Below are positions 1-8,590 of a stretch of 64,000 nucleotides of DNA, piece after piece; the stretch's first letter is position 1; each line of letters starts with the position of its first letter. This stretch comes from Paenibacillus sp. BIHB 4019 (lineage in GTDB: Bacteria > Bacillota > Bacilli > Paenibacillales > Paenibacillaceae): the NCBI RefSeq assembly GCF_002741035.1, contig NZ_CP016808.1:3954501-4018500 (forward strand), read 5' to 3'. The translations under genes were made by a program, and so were the position numbers. The notes beneath the pieces are model-generated. The model was not told the origin of the DNA and ran no database searches. It saw only the letters and a program-made list of their open reading frames with translations.

Positions 1-611
1 ATTGGTCCGATCTCACTCGCAGCGGAGTCAAGGTTGTTTATCCGAACCCGAAAACCTCAGGCGGCGCCCAATGGGATATTAATGCGATTTATGGCGCGGG
101 ATTGAAGCAGTCGGAGGTAGAGACAGGCACCAAGGACCCGGCCTATGCCAAAAACTTCCTTAAGGCCGTCCATGCCAACGTGGAATCGCTCGATAAAAGC
201 GGCCGTGCTTCTATGGCGGCGTTTGAATACGGTGTAGGCGACGTTATCGTGACGTATGAGAATGAGCTGCTGGCCCGTATTAAGCAGGGCAAGGACTATC
301 ATATCGTCGTGCCGAAAAGCACCATCTTGATTGAAAACCCGGCAACGGTTGTAGACACAAATGTAGACAAGCATGGCACCCGCGAGGTGGCCGAAGCATT
401 CATCCATTATTTGCACAGCGATGAAGCCCAGCGTGTTCTTGTCGATTACGGTTTCCGTCCCGTTAATGAAACGGTTGCCAAGGAGACGGCGAACAAATAC
501 GTAGTTCCTGAGCAGCTGTTCGACATCAGCTACCTCGGCGGCTGGCCCGAGGTAAAGAAGACGCTCTATTCCAAAAAGGGCATCTGGTACCAAGTGCTCG
601 CGGGTATTTAA
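1..611 (+). CDS. Sulfate ABC transporter substrate-binding protein, C-terminal part (5' end outside window)
   Basis: The open frame enters the window at base 3 and ends at TAA 609-611, giving about 202 residues of C-terminal sequence. It contains NPKTSGGAQW, the signature of the Sbp/CysP family of periplasmic or lipid-anchored sulfate/thiosulfate-binding proteins, and the typical late motif of a domain in which a lobe-crossing segment (EAFIHYLHSDEAQRVLVDYGFRP) precedes the C terminus. By family knowledge it delivers sulfate to a CysTWA importer for cysteine synthesis. No permease gene follows; a hairpin with a T-rich tail closes the transcript and the next gene is convergent, so the permeases, if linked, lie upstream. 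The N terminus, signal peptide and start cannot be seen. Confidence 0.88.
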   Translation, partial: WSDLTRSGVKVVYPNPKTSGGAQWDINAIYGAGLKQSEVETGTKDPAYAKNFLKAVHANVESLDKSGRASMAAFEYGVGDVIVTYENELLARIKQGKDYHIVVPKSTILIENPATVVDTNVDKHGTREVAEAFIHYLHSDEAQRVLVDYGFRPVNETVAKETANKYVVPEQLFDISYLGGWPEVKKTLYSKKGIWYQVLAGI

Positions 612-688
612 TTCCAATCAAAAGCTCAGTTGCACGTAACAATGAAATTAGACATTGTAATAAATCTTGTAACAAATCTTGTAACAAC

Positions 689-738
689 AAACAAACCGTG
701 GATTTGGCTATTGAATGAGCCAGGTCCACGGTTTGTTT
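689..738 (+). terminator. Probable intrinsic terminator after the sulfate-binding protein
   Basis: A 14-bp arm AAACAAACCGTGGA (689-702) is the exact reverse complement of TCCACGGTTTGTTT (725-738). The 3' side is T-rich rather than a pure U-run. It lies between two convergent genes and could serve both. Confidence 0.6.
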
Positions 739-816
739 GATTGCCCCCAAAAAATCGGTAAACGCTTTAAGGTTGTATAGGTGAGCGAAGAATCCCATTT
801 CACCTATATCTATCCC

Positions 817-1614
817 TTACGAGTTTAAAACGAATTTTTCAAATACGTGACGAACACCCTCATCATTGTTACTAAGCGTCACATAATTCGCAACCTCTTT
901 CAGCGCCGGAATCGCATTAGCCATCGCTACGCCAAGTCCAGCCGCTTCGATCATCTCGTGATCATTCCACGCATCGCCGATTGCAATCGTTTGATCCATC
1001 GTGCAGCCAAGATGCTCAGCCATAAAACGCAGCGCATGTCCTTTTGTTCCTTCTTTATGCATAAACTCTAAATAATGAGCTTTGGATTTCGTAATATGCA
1101 CGCGGTCGCCGATAAGCGCCTTGAGCTGCTCAGCAATTTCATCGAGATAGTCCGGCTCATCAATAATCAGCATTTTCGTATTTGGCTGCTCCAGCAGCTC
1201 CTCGAAATCCGGTGCTACTGTATAAGGGATTTTGGAAAGCCGCGAATACATGAGCGCCTTCTCATTTGCTTCCTTCACAAACAGCTGGTCATCGACATAA
1301 AGCTGCAAATGCAGGCCATGTTTTTCTGTAAAAGCATACAGCTCCTTGGCCGCATCGGTAGGCACGCTGCGCTCATACAGCACCTTGCCGTCCAGCAGCG
1401 TTTTTACCAGCGACCCCTGATACGTAATGATGGGCACATTGAGCTGGATTTGCTCAGCGATCTGTCTGGCGGAAGCGTACATTCTTCCAGTAGCCAGCGT
1501 CACCGTTACGCCTTTCGCGATAGCTTCCTCCATGGCGCGTTTCGTTCCTTCAGTTACAACGAGTTCATCGTTCAACAGCGTATCATCTACATCAATTGCA
1601 ATTAATTTATACAT
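817..1614 (-). CDS. HAD superfamily phosphatase, Cof/YidA type
   Basis: A 265-residue cytoplasmic protein starting MYKLIAIDVDDTLLND. The DVDDT segment is HAD motif I (nucleophile Asp and acid/base Asp). A later GDAWNDHEMI segment is motif III/IV for Mg binding, and SKAHYLEFMHKEGTKGHAL is the usual Cof-type C2 cap to core transition. Family members dephosphorylate sugar phosphates or flavin-type substrates; the real substrate cannot be read from sequence. The frame stays open upstream to 1698, but the ATG at 1614 fits family length and has a GGAGAGGGG ribosome site about 14 bases upstream. The gene is monocistronic and convergent with the sulfate-binding gene. Confidence 0.85.
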   Translation of the reverse strand: MYKLIAIDVDDTLLNDELVVTEGTKRAMEEAIAKGVTVTLATGRMYASARQIAEQIQLNVPIITYQGSLVKTLLDGKVLYERSVPTDAAKELYAFTEKHGLHLQLYVDDQLFVKEANEKALMYSRLSKIPYTVAPDFEELLEQPNTKMLIIDEPDYLDEIAEQLKALIGDRVHITKSKAHYLEFMHKEGTKGHALRFMAEHLGCTMDQTIAIGDAWNDHEMIEAAGLGVAMANAIPALKEVANYVTLSNNDEGVRHVFEKFVLNS

Positions 1615-1767
1615 AATGGCAATATGTTCCCCTCTCCAAGCCTCTTTATCGTGTACATAAGCTAGGTTGATTGTAGCGAAAAATCGCCATTCGTACAAGC
1701 GATCAACCGCTTTTCTTGTATAATAGAGGGGGTTGTTAAAGAATGGATAGGGAGAGGATGGGCAAGG

Positions 1768-2754
1768 ATGAAGCTAAGATGGGGGATTTTAAGCGGTGCG
1801 AGCATTGCTATACATACGATGATTCCAGCCATTCAGCAGGCGGAGCGAGGCGAGGCAGTGGCAATTGCAAGCCGCAGCTTGGAACGGGCCGTTGAAGCAG
1901 CAGAGCGGTTGGGCATTGAAAAAGCGTACGGCTCCTACGAGGAGCTGCTCGCTGATCCAAATATCGATGCGGTCTACATTCCGCTGCCGAACCATTTACA
2001 TAAGGAATGGGCCATTAAAGCGGCTAGAGCTGGCAAGCATGTGCTTTGCGAGAAGCCATTTGCAGTCACGGCAGCGGATGCGCGGGAAATGGCGGAGGAA
2101 GCACAGACGGCGGGCATCGTCATGGCGGAAGCTTTTATGTATCGCCATCACCCGCGCTATGAGCAGATTAAAGCGATTATTGCTTCTGGCGAAATTGGCG
2201 ATTTGCGCGTTATAACAGGCTCGTTCACCTTCAATAATGCAGCGGACACAGGCAATGTTCGCTACAACGCGGAATGGGGCGGAGGCTCCTTGTATGACAT
2301 CGGCTGCTACCTCATAAGTGCAGCGCGGCTTATTTTGGACGGCGAGCCGGTAGCAGCCAGCGTCCATGGTTTATTTTCAAAGGAGCATGGCGGGGTAGAT
2401 ATGATGGCTTCCGGCATTTTGGAGTTCGCCAATGACGTAAGCCTCGTGTTTGACTGCGGCATGTGGGCGGCTTACCGCAACCGCTTGGAAATTCTCGGAA
2501 CGAAAGGGCGGATTGAGCTGCCGAACGCTTTTGGGCCGGGGGACGAGGATTATTTTATCGTACATACGGAGGAAGGCCAGCGAAGGGAAGGGCCTTTCAA
2601 CCTGAACACTTATGTGATGCAAATCAACAGAATCGCACAGATTGCCGCAGGCGAGGCGCAGCCGCTATTTGGTCCTGAGGATGCGATAGCGGGGACGGCG
2701 GTTATTGAAGCCTGTTTGACCTCGGCACGAGAGAAGCGGCGGGTTCTTTTGTGA
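1768..2754 (+). CDS. Gfo/Idh/MocA family NAD(P)-dependent oxidoreductase
   Basis: A 328-residue protein with an N-terminal Rossmann domain (WGILSGASIA, residues 5-14) and the family hallmark EKPF in HVLCEKPFAV near residue 95. The C-terminal alpha/beta substrate domain includes GGGSLYDIGCY around residues 172-182, as in trans-dihydrodiol and 1,5-anhydro-fructose reductase-like members. It should oxidise or reduce a sugar or polyol using NAD(P). The start codon ATG follows GGGAGAGGATGGGCAAGG. A short gap separates it from the downstream protease, whose promoter or ribosome site lies in 2755-2828, so co-transcription is possible but unproven. The substrate is unknown. Confidence 0.85.
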   Translation: MKLRWGILSGASIAIHTMIPAIQQAERGEAVAIASRSLERAVEAAERLGIEKAYGSYEELLADPNIDAVYIPLPNHLHKEWAIKAARAGKHVLCEKPFAVTAADAREMAEEAQTAGIVMAEAFMYRHHPRYEQIKAIIASGEIGDLRVITGSFTFNNAADTGNVRYNAEWGGGSLYDIGCYLISAARLILDGEPVAASVHGLFSKEHGGVDMMASGILEFANDVSLVFDCGMWAAYRNRLEILGTKGRIELPNAFGPGDEDYFIVHTEEGQRREGPFNLNTYVMQINRIAQIAAGEAQPLFGPEDAIAGTAVIEACLTSAREKRRVLL

Positions 2755-2828
2755 AAATTTGCTCCATCCCCCTTCAATAAGATACAGTAAAGAAAGCGGA
2801 TGAGAGTTAAACTTGGGGAGATGACGAG

Positions 2829-4244
2829 TTGAGGTATTTTACACATGCTGCTGCACGGCGCAGAGTGCTGTTAATTGGCTTAGTTGGGGCTATTTTATTT
2901 ATGGTTGCCGGGTTCGCAGTGGGATGGCTCTGGATGGGGCATCGTTATCCGATGCTGAAGGAGCCGGCATTTCAGAACTTTGCGGTATCCTACAATACCA
3001 TTATGGATAAATATTTAAATGGAGCGGATGGCGAGGATTTGATCAATGGCGCCTCTGAGGGAATGGTAGCATCGCTGGAAGATCCATACTCCCGCTATTT
3101 GATCGAGGAGCAGGGCGATGCCTATACGCAAGGGTATGAAGGCGAATTTTCCGGAATAGGGGCCGAGGTGCGCGAGCAGGATGGCCAATTCGTTATTTCT
3201 GGGCTGACACCGGGAGCGCCAGCAGAGCGCGGAGGCGTCAAGTCTGGAGATATCATTATGGCGGTTGACGGCAAGGAATCGAAGGATTCTAAATTTCAGG
3301 ATCTTATCGGGCTTATGCGCGGCAAGTCGGGTACCGAGGTGACGCTGACGCTGCAACGCCCGGGCCAGACGGAGCCTATCGAGATTACGCTTAAGCGTGA
3401 GGCGATTCCGGTTTACACCGTAACCTCGGAAATGTTGGAGGCTGGTATCGGCCATATTACGATTAGCCGCTTCGCCCAGAAGACGGCTACGGAATTTGAT
3501 GAAGCGGTAACGAAGCTGAAGGAGCAGGGCATGACCAAGCTGCTGCTGGATCTTCGTTCTAATCCGGGCGGCCTGCTGCAGCCGACGATTGCCATTGGCA
3601 GCAAGCTCATTCCGAAGGGGAAAGTGATTCTGGAAGTCGTTTATAAGGAAGAAAGCAACCCGATTGTATATAAATCGACGCAAAAGGAAGAATGGACGAT
3701 CCCTATCGTTGTGCTGGTGAACGGCCAGTCGGCAAGCGCCAGCGAGGTGTTGACCGCCGCGCTTAAGGAGTCGGCGGGAGCAACGGTCGTTGGCGAGAAA
3801 ACGTATGGCAAAGGCGTCGTACAAGCATTTGAGCAGTTTAGAGACGGCTCGGTGCTCAGCTTGACCGAGGCGCAGTGGAAAACGCCTGCTGGCACGTGGA
3901 TTCACAAAGTTGGCGTCATGCCAAATGAGGTTGTCGGCCTGCCTGCATTTGCAAGCTTGCGTCCGCTTCCGGTCGGCAGCGAGCTGAAAAACGGCAGCTA
4001 CGGCGAAGACGTCAAGACGCTGCAATCGATGCTGAAGGAGCTCGGCTATGCGCCCGTTGGCAAAGACGGCCTGTTCGATGATGAGACGGAGGCGGCGATG
4101 CGCGCTTTTCAGAAGGCAGAGAAACTGGACGTTACCGGCTCGCTTAATGACAAGACGGCGTATCAAATCGTCGAGCTGCTCAAGGGAAAGCTGGAGAAGG
4201 AAGATACCCAACTGCAGCGAGGCGTAGAATTATTGAAAAAATAA
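2829..4244 (+). CDS. S41 carboxyl-terminal processing protease (CtpA/CtpB type) with PDZ and peptidoglycan-binding domains
   Basis: A 471-residue membrane-anchored serine protease. The start is TTG at 2829, eight bases after GGGGAG. A single N-terminal transmembrane helix spans residues 13-37. A PDZ domain follows (about 95-180, with FSGIGAEV). The S41 domain holds the SASASE motif, in which Ser303 aligns with the catalytic Ser, and YGKGVVQ, in which Lys328 and Gln332 complete the Ser-Lys-Gln site. The C-terminal 70 residues are a PG_binding_1 domain (LKNGSYGEDVKTLQSML). Relatives process signalling proteins at the cell surface, including CtpB during sporulation; the target here is not evident. 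The domain order is the normal one and no defect is visible. Confidence 0.93.
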   Translation: MRYFTHAAARRRVLLIGLVGAILFMVAGFAVGWLWMGHRYPMLKEPAFQNFAVSYNTIMDKYLNGADGEDLINGASEGMVASLEDPYSRYLIEEQGDAYTQGYEGEFSGIGAEVREQDGQFVISGLTPGAPAERGGVKSGDIIMAVDGKESKDSKFQDLIGLMRGKSGTEVTLTLQRPGQTEPIEITLKREAIPVYTVTSEMLEAGIGHITISRFAQKTATEFDEAVTKLKEQGMTKLLLDLRSNPGGLLQPTIAIGSKLIPKGKVILEVVYKEESNPIVYKSTQKEEWTIPIVVLVNGQSASASEVLTAALKESAGATVVGEKTYGKGVVQAFEQFRDGSVLSLTEAQWKTPAGTWIHKVGVMPNEVVGLPAFASLRPLPVGSELKNGSYGEDVKTLQSMLKELGYAPVGKDGLFDDETEAAMRAFQKAEKLDVTGSLNDKTAYQIVELLKGKLEKEDTQLQRGVELLKK

Positions 4245-4267
4245 GCTTGGCCGCTGCCCCGCGGCTA

Positions 4268-4296
4268 TTGACAACGGTAATGATTATTACTATCAT
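4268..4296 (+). promoter_or_regulatory. Sigma-A promoter overlapped by a Fur-type box
   Basis: TTGACA (4268-4273) and TATCAT (4291-4296) are separated by 17 bases. A 19-base segment at 4276-4294, GGTAATGATTATTACTATC, matches the classical Fur consensus GATAATGATAATCATTATC at 15 of 19 positions and sits over the spacer and -10. Iron-dependent repression of the downstream DUF1450 gene is inferred. Confidence 0.65.
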
Positions 4297-4395
4297 TTGA
4301 TAGGGAGCCTTTTGGATCGAGCAGACGATTGCGTGTGTACACAAAAGTGCCAACCGTAATCAGACGGCCATTGCGGCAGCGGGGTGACACACCTA

Positions 4396-4614
4396 TTGAA
4401 GATCAAATATTGCACCAAAAATTTCAAAAACGGGACGAAGCCGGTATACAAGGCGATGAAGGATAAGTTTCCCGACATCAAGATGAAGAAGTCCGATTGT
4501 CTCGGAAATTGCAAAACATGCAGGCATGAATGTTTTGCCGTGGTGAAGTCTAAGGTGGTCAGCGCTCCGTCAGCCGAGAAGCTTTATAAGGAATTGAAAA
4601 AATTAATTGGATAA
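4396..4614 (+). CDS. DUF1450 (YuzB-like) small Cys-rich protein
   Basis: A 72-residue protein resembling the DUF1450/YuzB family: an N-terminal C-x2-N-x3-GT pattern (KYCTKNFKNGTKPVY), a central CLGNCKTC cluster followed by HECFAVV, and a Lys-rich C terminus. The four to five cysteines suggest metal or Fe-S handling, but no biochemical role is established for the family. The TTG at 4396 is favoured over the GTG at 4384 because GGGGTG lies nine bases upstream; the GTG is itself part of that Shine-Dalgarno sequence. The gene sits behind a Fur-type box and directly before ferritin, which points to iron limitation as the likely trigger. A strong terminator separates it from ferritin. Confidence 0.72.
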   Translation: MKIKYCTKNFKNGTKPVYKAMKDKFPDIKMKKSDCLGNCKTCRHECFAVVKSKVVSAPSAEKLYKELKKLIG

Positions 4615-4623
4615 ATATAGGGT

Positions 4624-4650
4624 GGGCGGCTTTTGCCGCCCTCCTTTTTT
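4624..4650 (+). terminator. Intrinsic terminator between DUF1450 gene and ferritin
   Basis: GGGCGGC (4624-4630), TTTT loop, GCCGCCC (4635-4641), then a T-run to 4650. This is a textbook Rho-independent terminator. Confidence 0.88.
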
Positions 4651-4695
4651 GTGTTAAGATAGAGGCAACTCCGAAAAAGAAGAGGTGCATAAGTG

Positions 4696-5199
4696 ATGAA
4701 TGATCAATTAGCTGAAGCTTTAAACGAACAAATGAACTTTGAATTTTATTCGGCGCATGTGTATCTTGCAATGGCAGCCTACTGTTCTGGCGAAAGTCTG
4801 GACGGGTTTGCGAATTTCTTTATTATCCAGGCTGAGGAAGAGCGTTTCCATGGCATGAAAATATATAAATTCCTAAACGACCGCAACCGTCGTGCTACTT
4901 TGTCTGCTCTGCATGAGCCTAAGAACGAATATACGTCGATGCTCGATGCTTTCGAGCGTGCTTATGCGCATGAACAACAAAACACACGCAAATTCTACAA
5001 CCTTGCTGACCTTGCGCTCAGCGAGCGCGAGCATGCGACGATCTACTTCCTGAAATGGTTCATCGATGAGCAGGTAGAAGAGGAGTCCTTGTTCGATGGC
5101 ATCATTTCGAAGCTGAAGCGCATTGATAAAGACAGCAACGCGTTTTATATGCTGGATGCTGAATTTGCGCAGCGCACGTTCACGCCTCCTGCGGAATAA
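4696..5199 (+). CDS. Ferritin (non-haem, bacterial FtnA type)
   Basis: A 167-residue iron-storage protein. Its four-helix bundle carries the ferroxidase residues of the FtnA family: the first-helix Glu in EQMNFEFYSAHVYLAMA, the E-x2-H pair in AEEERFHGMK, and the Glu residues in EREHATIYFLKWFIDEQVEEE. It oxidises Fe(II) and stores the ferric mineral in a 24-mer shell in the cytoplasm. Adjacent GTG (4693) and ATG (4696) codons are possible starts; ATG is chosen because GAGGTG lies eight bases upstream. No Fur-type box is visible directly in front of it, in contrast to the preceding gene, which fits a storage protein needed when iron is plentiful. Confidence 0.93.
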   Translation: MNDQLAEALNEQMNFEFYSAHVYLAMAAYCSGESLDGFANFFIIQAEEERFHGMKIYKFLNDRNRRATLSALHEPKNEYTSMLDAFERAYAHEQQNTRKFYNLADLALSEREHATIYFLKWFIDEQVEEESLFDGIISKLKRIDKDSNAFYMLDAEFAQRTFTPPAE

Positions 5200-5274
5200 G
5201 CGAAGCATGCTGCACGGTTAATGGTTTCTAGCATTGTCCGCTGCACACTGTTTATAACGTACTGCACATGAAGA

Positions 5275-5308
5275 AGAGGGATTGGCACTTACGCCAATCC
5301 CTCTTTTT
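5275..5308 (+). terminator. Intrinsic terminator after ferritin
   Basis: A 12-bp perfect stem, AGAGGGATTGGC (5275-5286) and GCCAATCCCTCT (5293-5304), is followed by TTTTT. Confidence 0.9.
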
Positions 5309-5315
5309 GCTTAAC

Positions 5316-5410
5316 TATAGGAAAGAATATGATGATTTCATCCATTCTCTATATTTCTCGAAATGAAACGCGCAGCGCCGTTAAAAGGCGGCGACAGCCG
5401 TTTCACCTTG
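5316..5410. repeat. Double-hairpin dispersed repeat, copy 1
   Basis: A 95-base element beginning TATAGGAAAG and ending CCGTTTCACCTTG. The first hairpin is GAAT-AT-GATG / CATC-C-ATTC around 5324-5346. The second has outer arms TGAAACG / CGTTTCA and an inner CGCC-N7-GGCG. It is clearly homologous to two tandem copies at 52976-53066 and 53070-53164. The right part overlaps the 3' end of the leftward HD-GYP gene and encodes its last residues. Confidence 0.85.
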
Positions 5411-6385
5411 CCCATACAGCTGAATAAATGAATCGACTAAGTCCGGGTCAAACTGGGTACCGCGCATTTCTTTAATGTAAGCGAGCGCTTGCTCCTCTGA
5501 CCATTTTTCCTTGTAGGGGCGTTTGCTGGTAAGGGCGTCGAACACATCAACGATGCTTACGATGCGCGCTTCAATGGGAATAGCTTCTCCCGCAAGCTTA
5601 TGCGGGTAGCCCTTGCCATCCCACCGTTCATGATGGTGCAAAATAATATGCTTGCTCGCCGTCAGCTCGCTAGTAAACAGCTCGTCATTAAACTCGTTGA
5701 AAATCTTCTCAATAATGTCGACGCCAATAAACGTGTGCATCTCAATAATGGTGCGTTCATAGTCAGCGAGCGGACCGGGCTTATATAAAATCCCCTCGGG
5801 AATGCCCGATTTTCCGATATCATGCAAAATGCTCGCCGAGGCGATGCGGCTGAGCCGTTCTTCGTTCCAGCCTAGCTGCATCCGCTCATTATGATAACGT
5901 ACAAGCTCCTCCGTAAGAGCCCTCACCCGCACAAGATGCGACTCGATGCCGGGATCGCGAATTTCACAGGAAATGGCGAGCACCTTAAGCAGCGAGCTTT
6001 GAATATGCCCAATCCGTTCCTGAGGCATATAGAAGCCGCTAGGAAGCTGCTCCAATTCACGGAAAATACCGATATAATACCAGCTCTCATCAACACATAA
6101 AGGTGTAATCGTAATGGAGGAATGCCATAGCTGTCCATCCTTGCGGCGGTTAATGAACACGCCAGACCATGGCCGCTTTGCCTTTAAAGCTTCCTTCATG
6201 CTTTCATGAATATGCACGGGGGTAAGGCTGGTGCGAACAATACCGGCTGTTTTACCTAAAATTTCTCTGCGGTTGTAGCCGGTTATCGCTTCATAACTCG
6301 TATTGATTTCTAATATCTGATGCTGATCATCCGTAATAATAACGGCATCACCTAATTGCAAAAAGGTTCTAAGCTGATCGTTCAT
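5381..6385 (-). CDS. PAS and HD-GYP domain cyclic-di-GMP phosphodiesterase
   Basis: A 334-residue cytoplasmic signalling protein. Residues 5-115 form a PAS sensor (EINTSYEAITGYNRREILGK). Residues 150-330 form an HD-GYP domain with the metal-binding HDIGK motif (ILHDIGKSGIPEGIL), the HHHERWDGKGYP signature containing the GYP triplet, and a following DVFDALTS segment. The family hydrolyses c-di-GMP to GMP. The ATG at 6385 is preceded by GGGGTGG seven bases away. The last eight codons (GETAVAAF) lie inside a dispersed repeat, so the C terminus appears to have been rewritten by that element. It is one of four c-di-GMP turnover genes in the window; its signal is unknown. Confidence 0.9.
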   Translation of the reverse strand: MNDQLRTFLQLGDAVIITDDQHQILEINTSYEAITGYNRREILGKTAGIVRTSLTPVHIHESMKEALKAKRPWSGVFINRRKDGQLWHSSITITPLCVDESWYYIGIFRELEQLPSGFYMPQERIGHIQSSLLKVLAISCEIRDPGIESHLVRVRALTEELVRYHNERMQLGWNEERLSRIASASILHDIGKSGIPEGILYKPGPLADYERTIIEMHTFIGVDIIEKIFNEFNDELFTSELTASKHIILHHHERWDGKGYPHKLAGEAIPIEARIVSIVDVFDALTSKRPYKEKWSEEQALAYIKEMRGTQFDPDLVDSFIQLYGQGETAVAAF

Positions 6386-6441
6386 CCGGTGGCCACCCCA
6401 TTTATAGGCATATATTTATTTAAAATATTTATCTAAGGTAT

Positions 6442-8505
6442 TTATTTAAAAGCATTGAGCAAAAAAGAAGATACGGGCGCCGGTTTGCCGCGATAATAGC
6501 CGGGCGAGCTGATGTACAGCTCTTCCTTGGCCCGCGTGACGGCGACATAAGCGAGCCGCCGCTCTTCCTCCAGCGCAGCCTCGGCGACGTCATCCCCGGT
6601 CTGGATGGCGCTCCGGTCGCTATTTTTGCTCGCGGACAGCGCGGAGCTGTGCGGCAAAATGCCATCGGATGCTCCGCTGACGAACACGACGGGAAATTCC
6701 AGCCCCTTTGATTTGTGGATCGTCATAAAATGGACGGCGTCAGCGCCGCGGCTCGCCAGCTTGAGCTGCCTCATCTCCTGGAGCTTCAGTGCGATCTCGT
6801 CCACGAATGCCAAAAACTCGGTGATCGTCGCAAATCGTTTGGCGGCGGTTTCAAGCTCGTCGAGCGTTTCCTTCAAAGCGTCCTTATGCTCGGTAAGCGT
6901 CTGGCTTTTATCGGCTTGAATATAATGGTCATAAAAGCCTTCGCGCAGCAGGCGAATCGCCTGCTCGGGCTTTAGCTTAGGCAAGGAGCGAATGAGCCGC
7001 AGCCGCTCTTTGATTTTTTCCTGGTGAAACTCCTTAATGCCAGGGAAGCGGACGAGATGGATGAGCGGCCATTTTTTGGCTTGCTGCTTCTCTTCGTTCC
7101 AGATGAATGCCATCGCCTGCTCCGGCTTGACATAAAGCGTGGCCAGAATGTTTTGCATTGCGTCAAAATGGCGCCGATCGATCGCCAGCCGCAAATGGGC
7201 AATGATTGGCTTCACGACCCATTGTTCATAAAAGGACTCGCCCCCGCCGTAATCAATAAACGGAATTTGGCGTATGACCAGCTGATCGAAGATGGCGCGG
7301 CTGCTGCTCGCCGTACGAAACAGAATCGCAAAATCCTCATAGCTGCGTTTTCCTTGGCTCTGCGCTTCCGTAATTTTATTAACAATCAGCTGCGCTTCAT
7401 CGTCGGTGTTGCCTGGCCGTGCAAATGTTGGGGAGAGGCTTTGCGTCTTGGCCACTTTGAGCGATTTGGGGCGGCGCTGCTTGTTGCTGCTAATAATCGC
7501 ATTGCCCAGCCCGACAATGGCAGCCCCAGAGCGATAGTTAATATCGAGCACGACATTTTTGCTGGCCGGATATTGCTGCTCGAAATTTAATATATAATCG
7601 TTGCGCGCCCCGTTAAATGAATAGATCGTCTGGTCATCATCGCCAACGACCATCAAATTGCCATGCTGCTTAACGAGCAGCTTAATCAGCTCATACTGCA
7701 CCTTATTCGTATCCTGAAACTCATCGATCATGACGTAGCGGAAGCGGCGCTGGAGCATTTCGAGCAGATTCTGATCGGTCGTTAGCAGCCGATATGCGGC
7801 AAGCAGCATATCATCATAGTCGATCAGCTGCTGCTCCGACTTCCACTGCTCGTAGCATTCAAACAAAATTTTCAGTTGTTTGTCCTCTTCTGTTTTGGCT
7901 GGCAGCTCATGAAGCTCCAGCATTTCCAGCTTGTAGGCCGAAAATAACGTAATGAGCGTCTCCGGCTGGTACGTCTCATGCAAATTCCGTTCTCGAAGCA
8001 GCCGTTTGAAAAAAATTTGCTTGCGGCCGCTGTCGCCTAAAATCGCCTGCCTCATGCCCCTCCTGCGGAGCAGCTGCAAGCAGAACGAATGGAACGTTCT
8101 GGCTTCTACCGCAGCAGCAGCACTTTCAGAAATGCCGGGCAGTGTGGCGATGCGGGACTTCATTTCCTCTGCCGCTTTTTTGGAAAATGTCATGAGCAGC
8201 AGCTGGGAAGCCATCACGCTGCGGACAGACAGCAAATAAGCCGTTCGGCAGACGAGAACGGAGGTTTTGCCGGAGCCGGCTCCAGCGAGCGTGAGCAGCG
8301 GCCCATCGGTATGGCGGACAGCGGCAATTTGCGCCTCATTGAGCTGAATGCCGTGCTGCTCCAGCGAGCGAAAAAAAACAGCATCGCTTTCGCCGCGTCC
8401 GACAAGCTGCTTGCTCGTATCCGCTGCCGCCTGTTTTGCCCGTGGCATTATGTTTGTTGTTACGCCGTAAGGTCTGGGATAATATTTTGTACGTGTTTGT
8501 TCCAT
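6442..8505 (-). CDS. UvrD/PcrA-family superfamily-1 ATP-dependent DNA helicase
   Basis: A 687-residue 3'-5' helicase of the UvrD/Rep group, closest in layout to Bacillus YjcD. Visible motifs, in order: Q-motif LNEAQIAAV; Walker A GAGSGKT; motif Ia (LLLMTFSKKAAEEM); Walker B VMIDEFQDTNK; motif III VVGDDDQTIYSFNGA; motif V FMTIHKSKGLEFPVVFV; and motif VI EEERRLAYVAVTRAKEELYI. All are intact. The ATG at 8505 is chosen because AGGTG lies nine bases upstream; the GTG at 8517 is part of that ribosome site. It probably acts in DNA repair or fork restart, but the specific role cannot be fixed from sequence. It may be co-transcribed with the HD-GYP gene, which begins 56 bases beyond its stop. Confidence 0.92.
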   Translation of the reverse strand: MEQTRTKYYPRPYGVTTNIMPRAKQAAADTSKQLVGRGESDAVFFRSLEQHGIQLNEAQIAAVRHTDGPLLTLAGAGSGKTSVLVCRTAYLLSVRSVMASQLLLMTFSKKAAEEMKSRIATLPGISESAAAAVEARTFHSFCLQLLRRRGMRQAILGDSGRKQIFFKRLLRERNLHETYQPETLITLFSAYKLEMLELHELPAKTEEDKQLKILFECYEQWKSEQQLIDYDDMLLAAYRLLTTDQNLLEMLQRRFRYVMIDEFQDTNKVQYELIKLLVKQHGNLMVVGDDDQTIYSFNGARNDYILNFEQQYPASKNVVLDINYRSGAAIVGLGNAIISSNKQRRPKSLKVAKTQSLSPTFARPGNTDDEAQLIVNKITEAQSQGKRSYEDFAILFRTASSSRAIFDQLVIRQIPFIDYGGGESFYEQWVVKPIIAHLRLAIDRRHFDAMQNILATLYVKPEQAMAFIWNEEKQQAKKWPLIHLVRFPGIKEFHQEKIKERLRLIRSLPKLKPEQAIRLLREGFYDHYIQADKSQTLTEHKDALKETLDELETAAKRFATITEFLAFVDEIALKLQEMRQLKLASRGADAVHFMTIHKSKGLEFPVVFVSGASDGILPHSSALSASKNSDRSAIQTGDDVAEAALEEERRLAYVAVTRAKEELYISSPGYYRGKPAPVSSFLLNAFK

Positions 8506-8590
8506 ATGTATAATCACCTGTGCTTGATTATAGCATGGCTTAATGGATTAGGATAAACTAATTAAAGAATAACAATAGGAGTTGAGCTAG

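Noticed and set aside
662..686. A 12-base direct repeat (AATCTTGTAACA twice)
   Set aside because: Two short AT-rich copies with no further units; too little to call an origin or operator.
3015..4211. A 398-codon open frame on the minus strand
   Set aside because: It lies wholly inside the S41 protease gene, has no ribosome site and its translation is Arg/Leu-rich without family resemblance; it is a by-product of GC-rich codons on the other strand.
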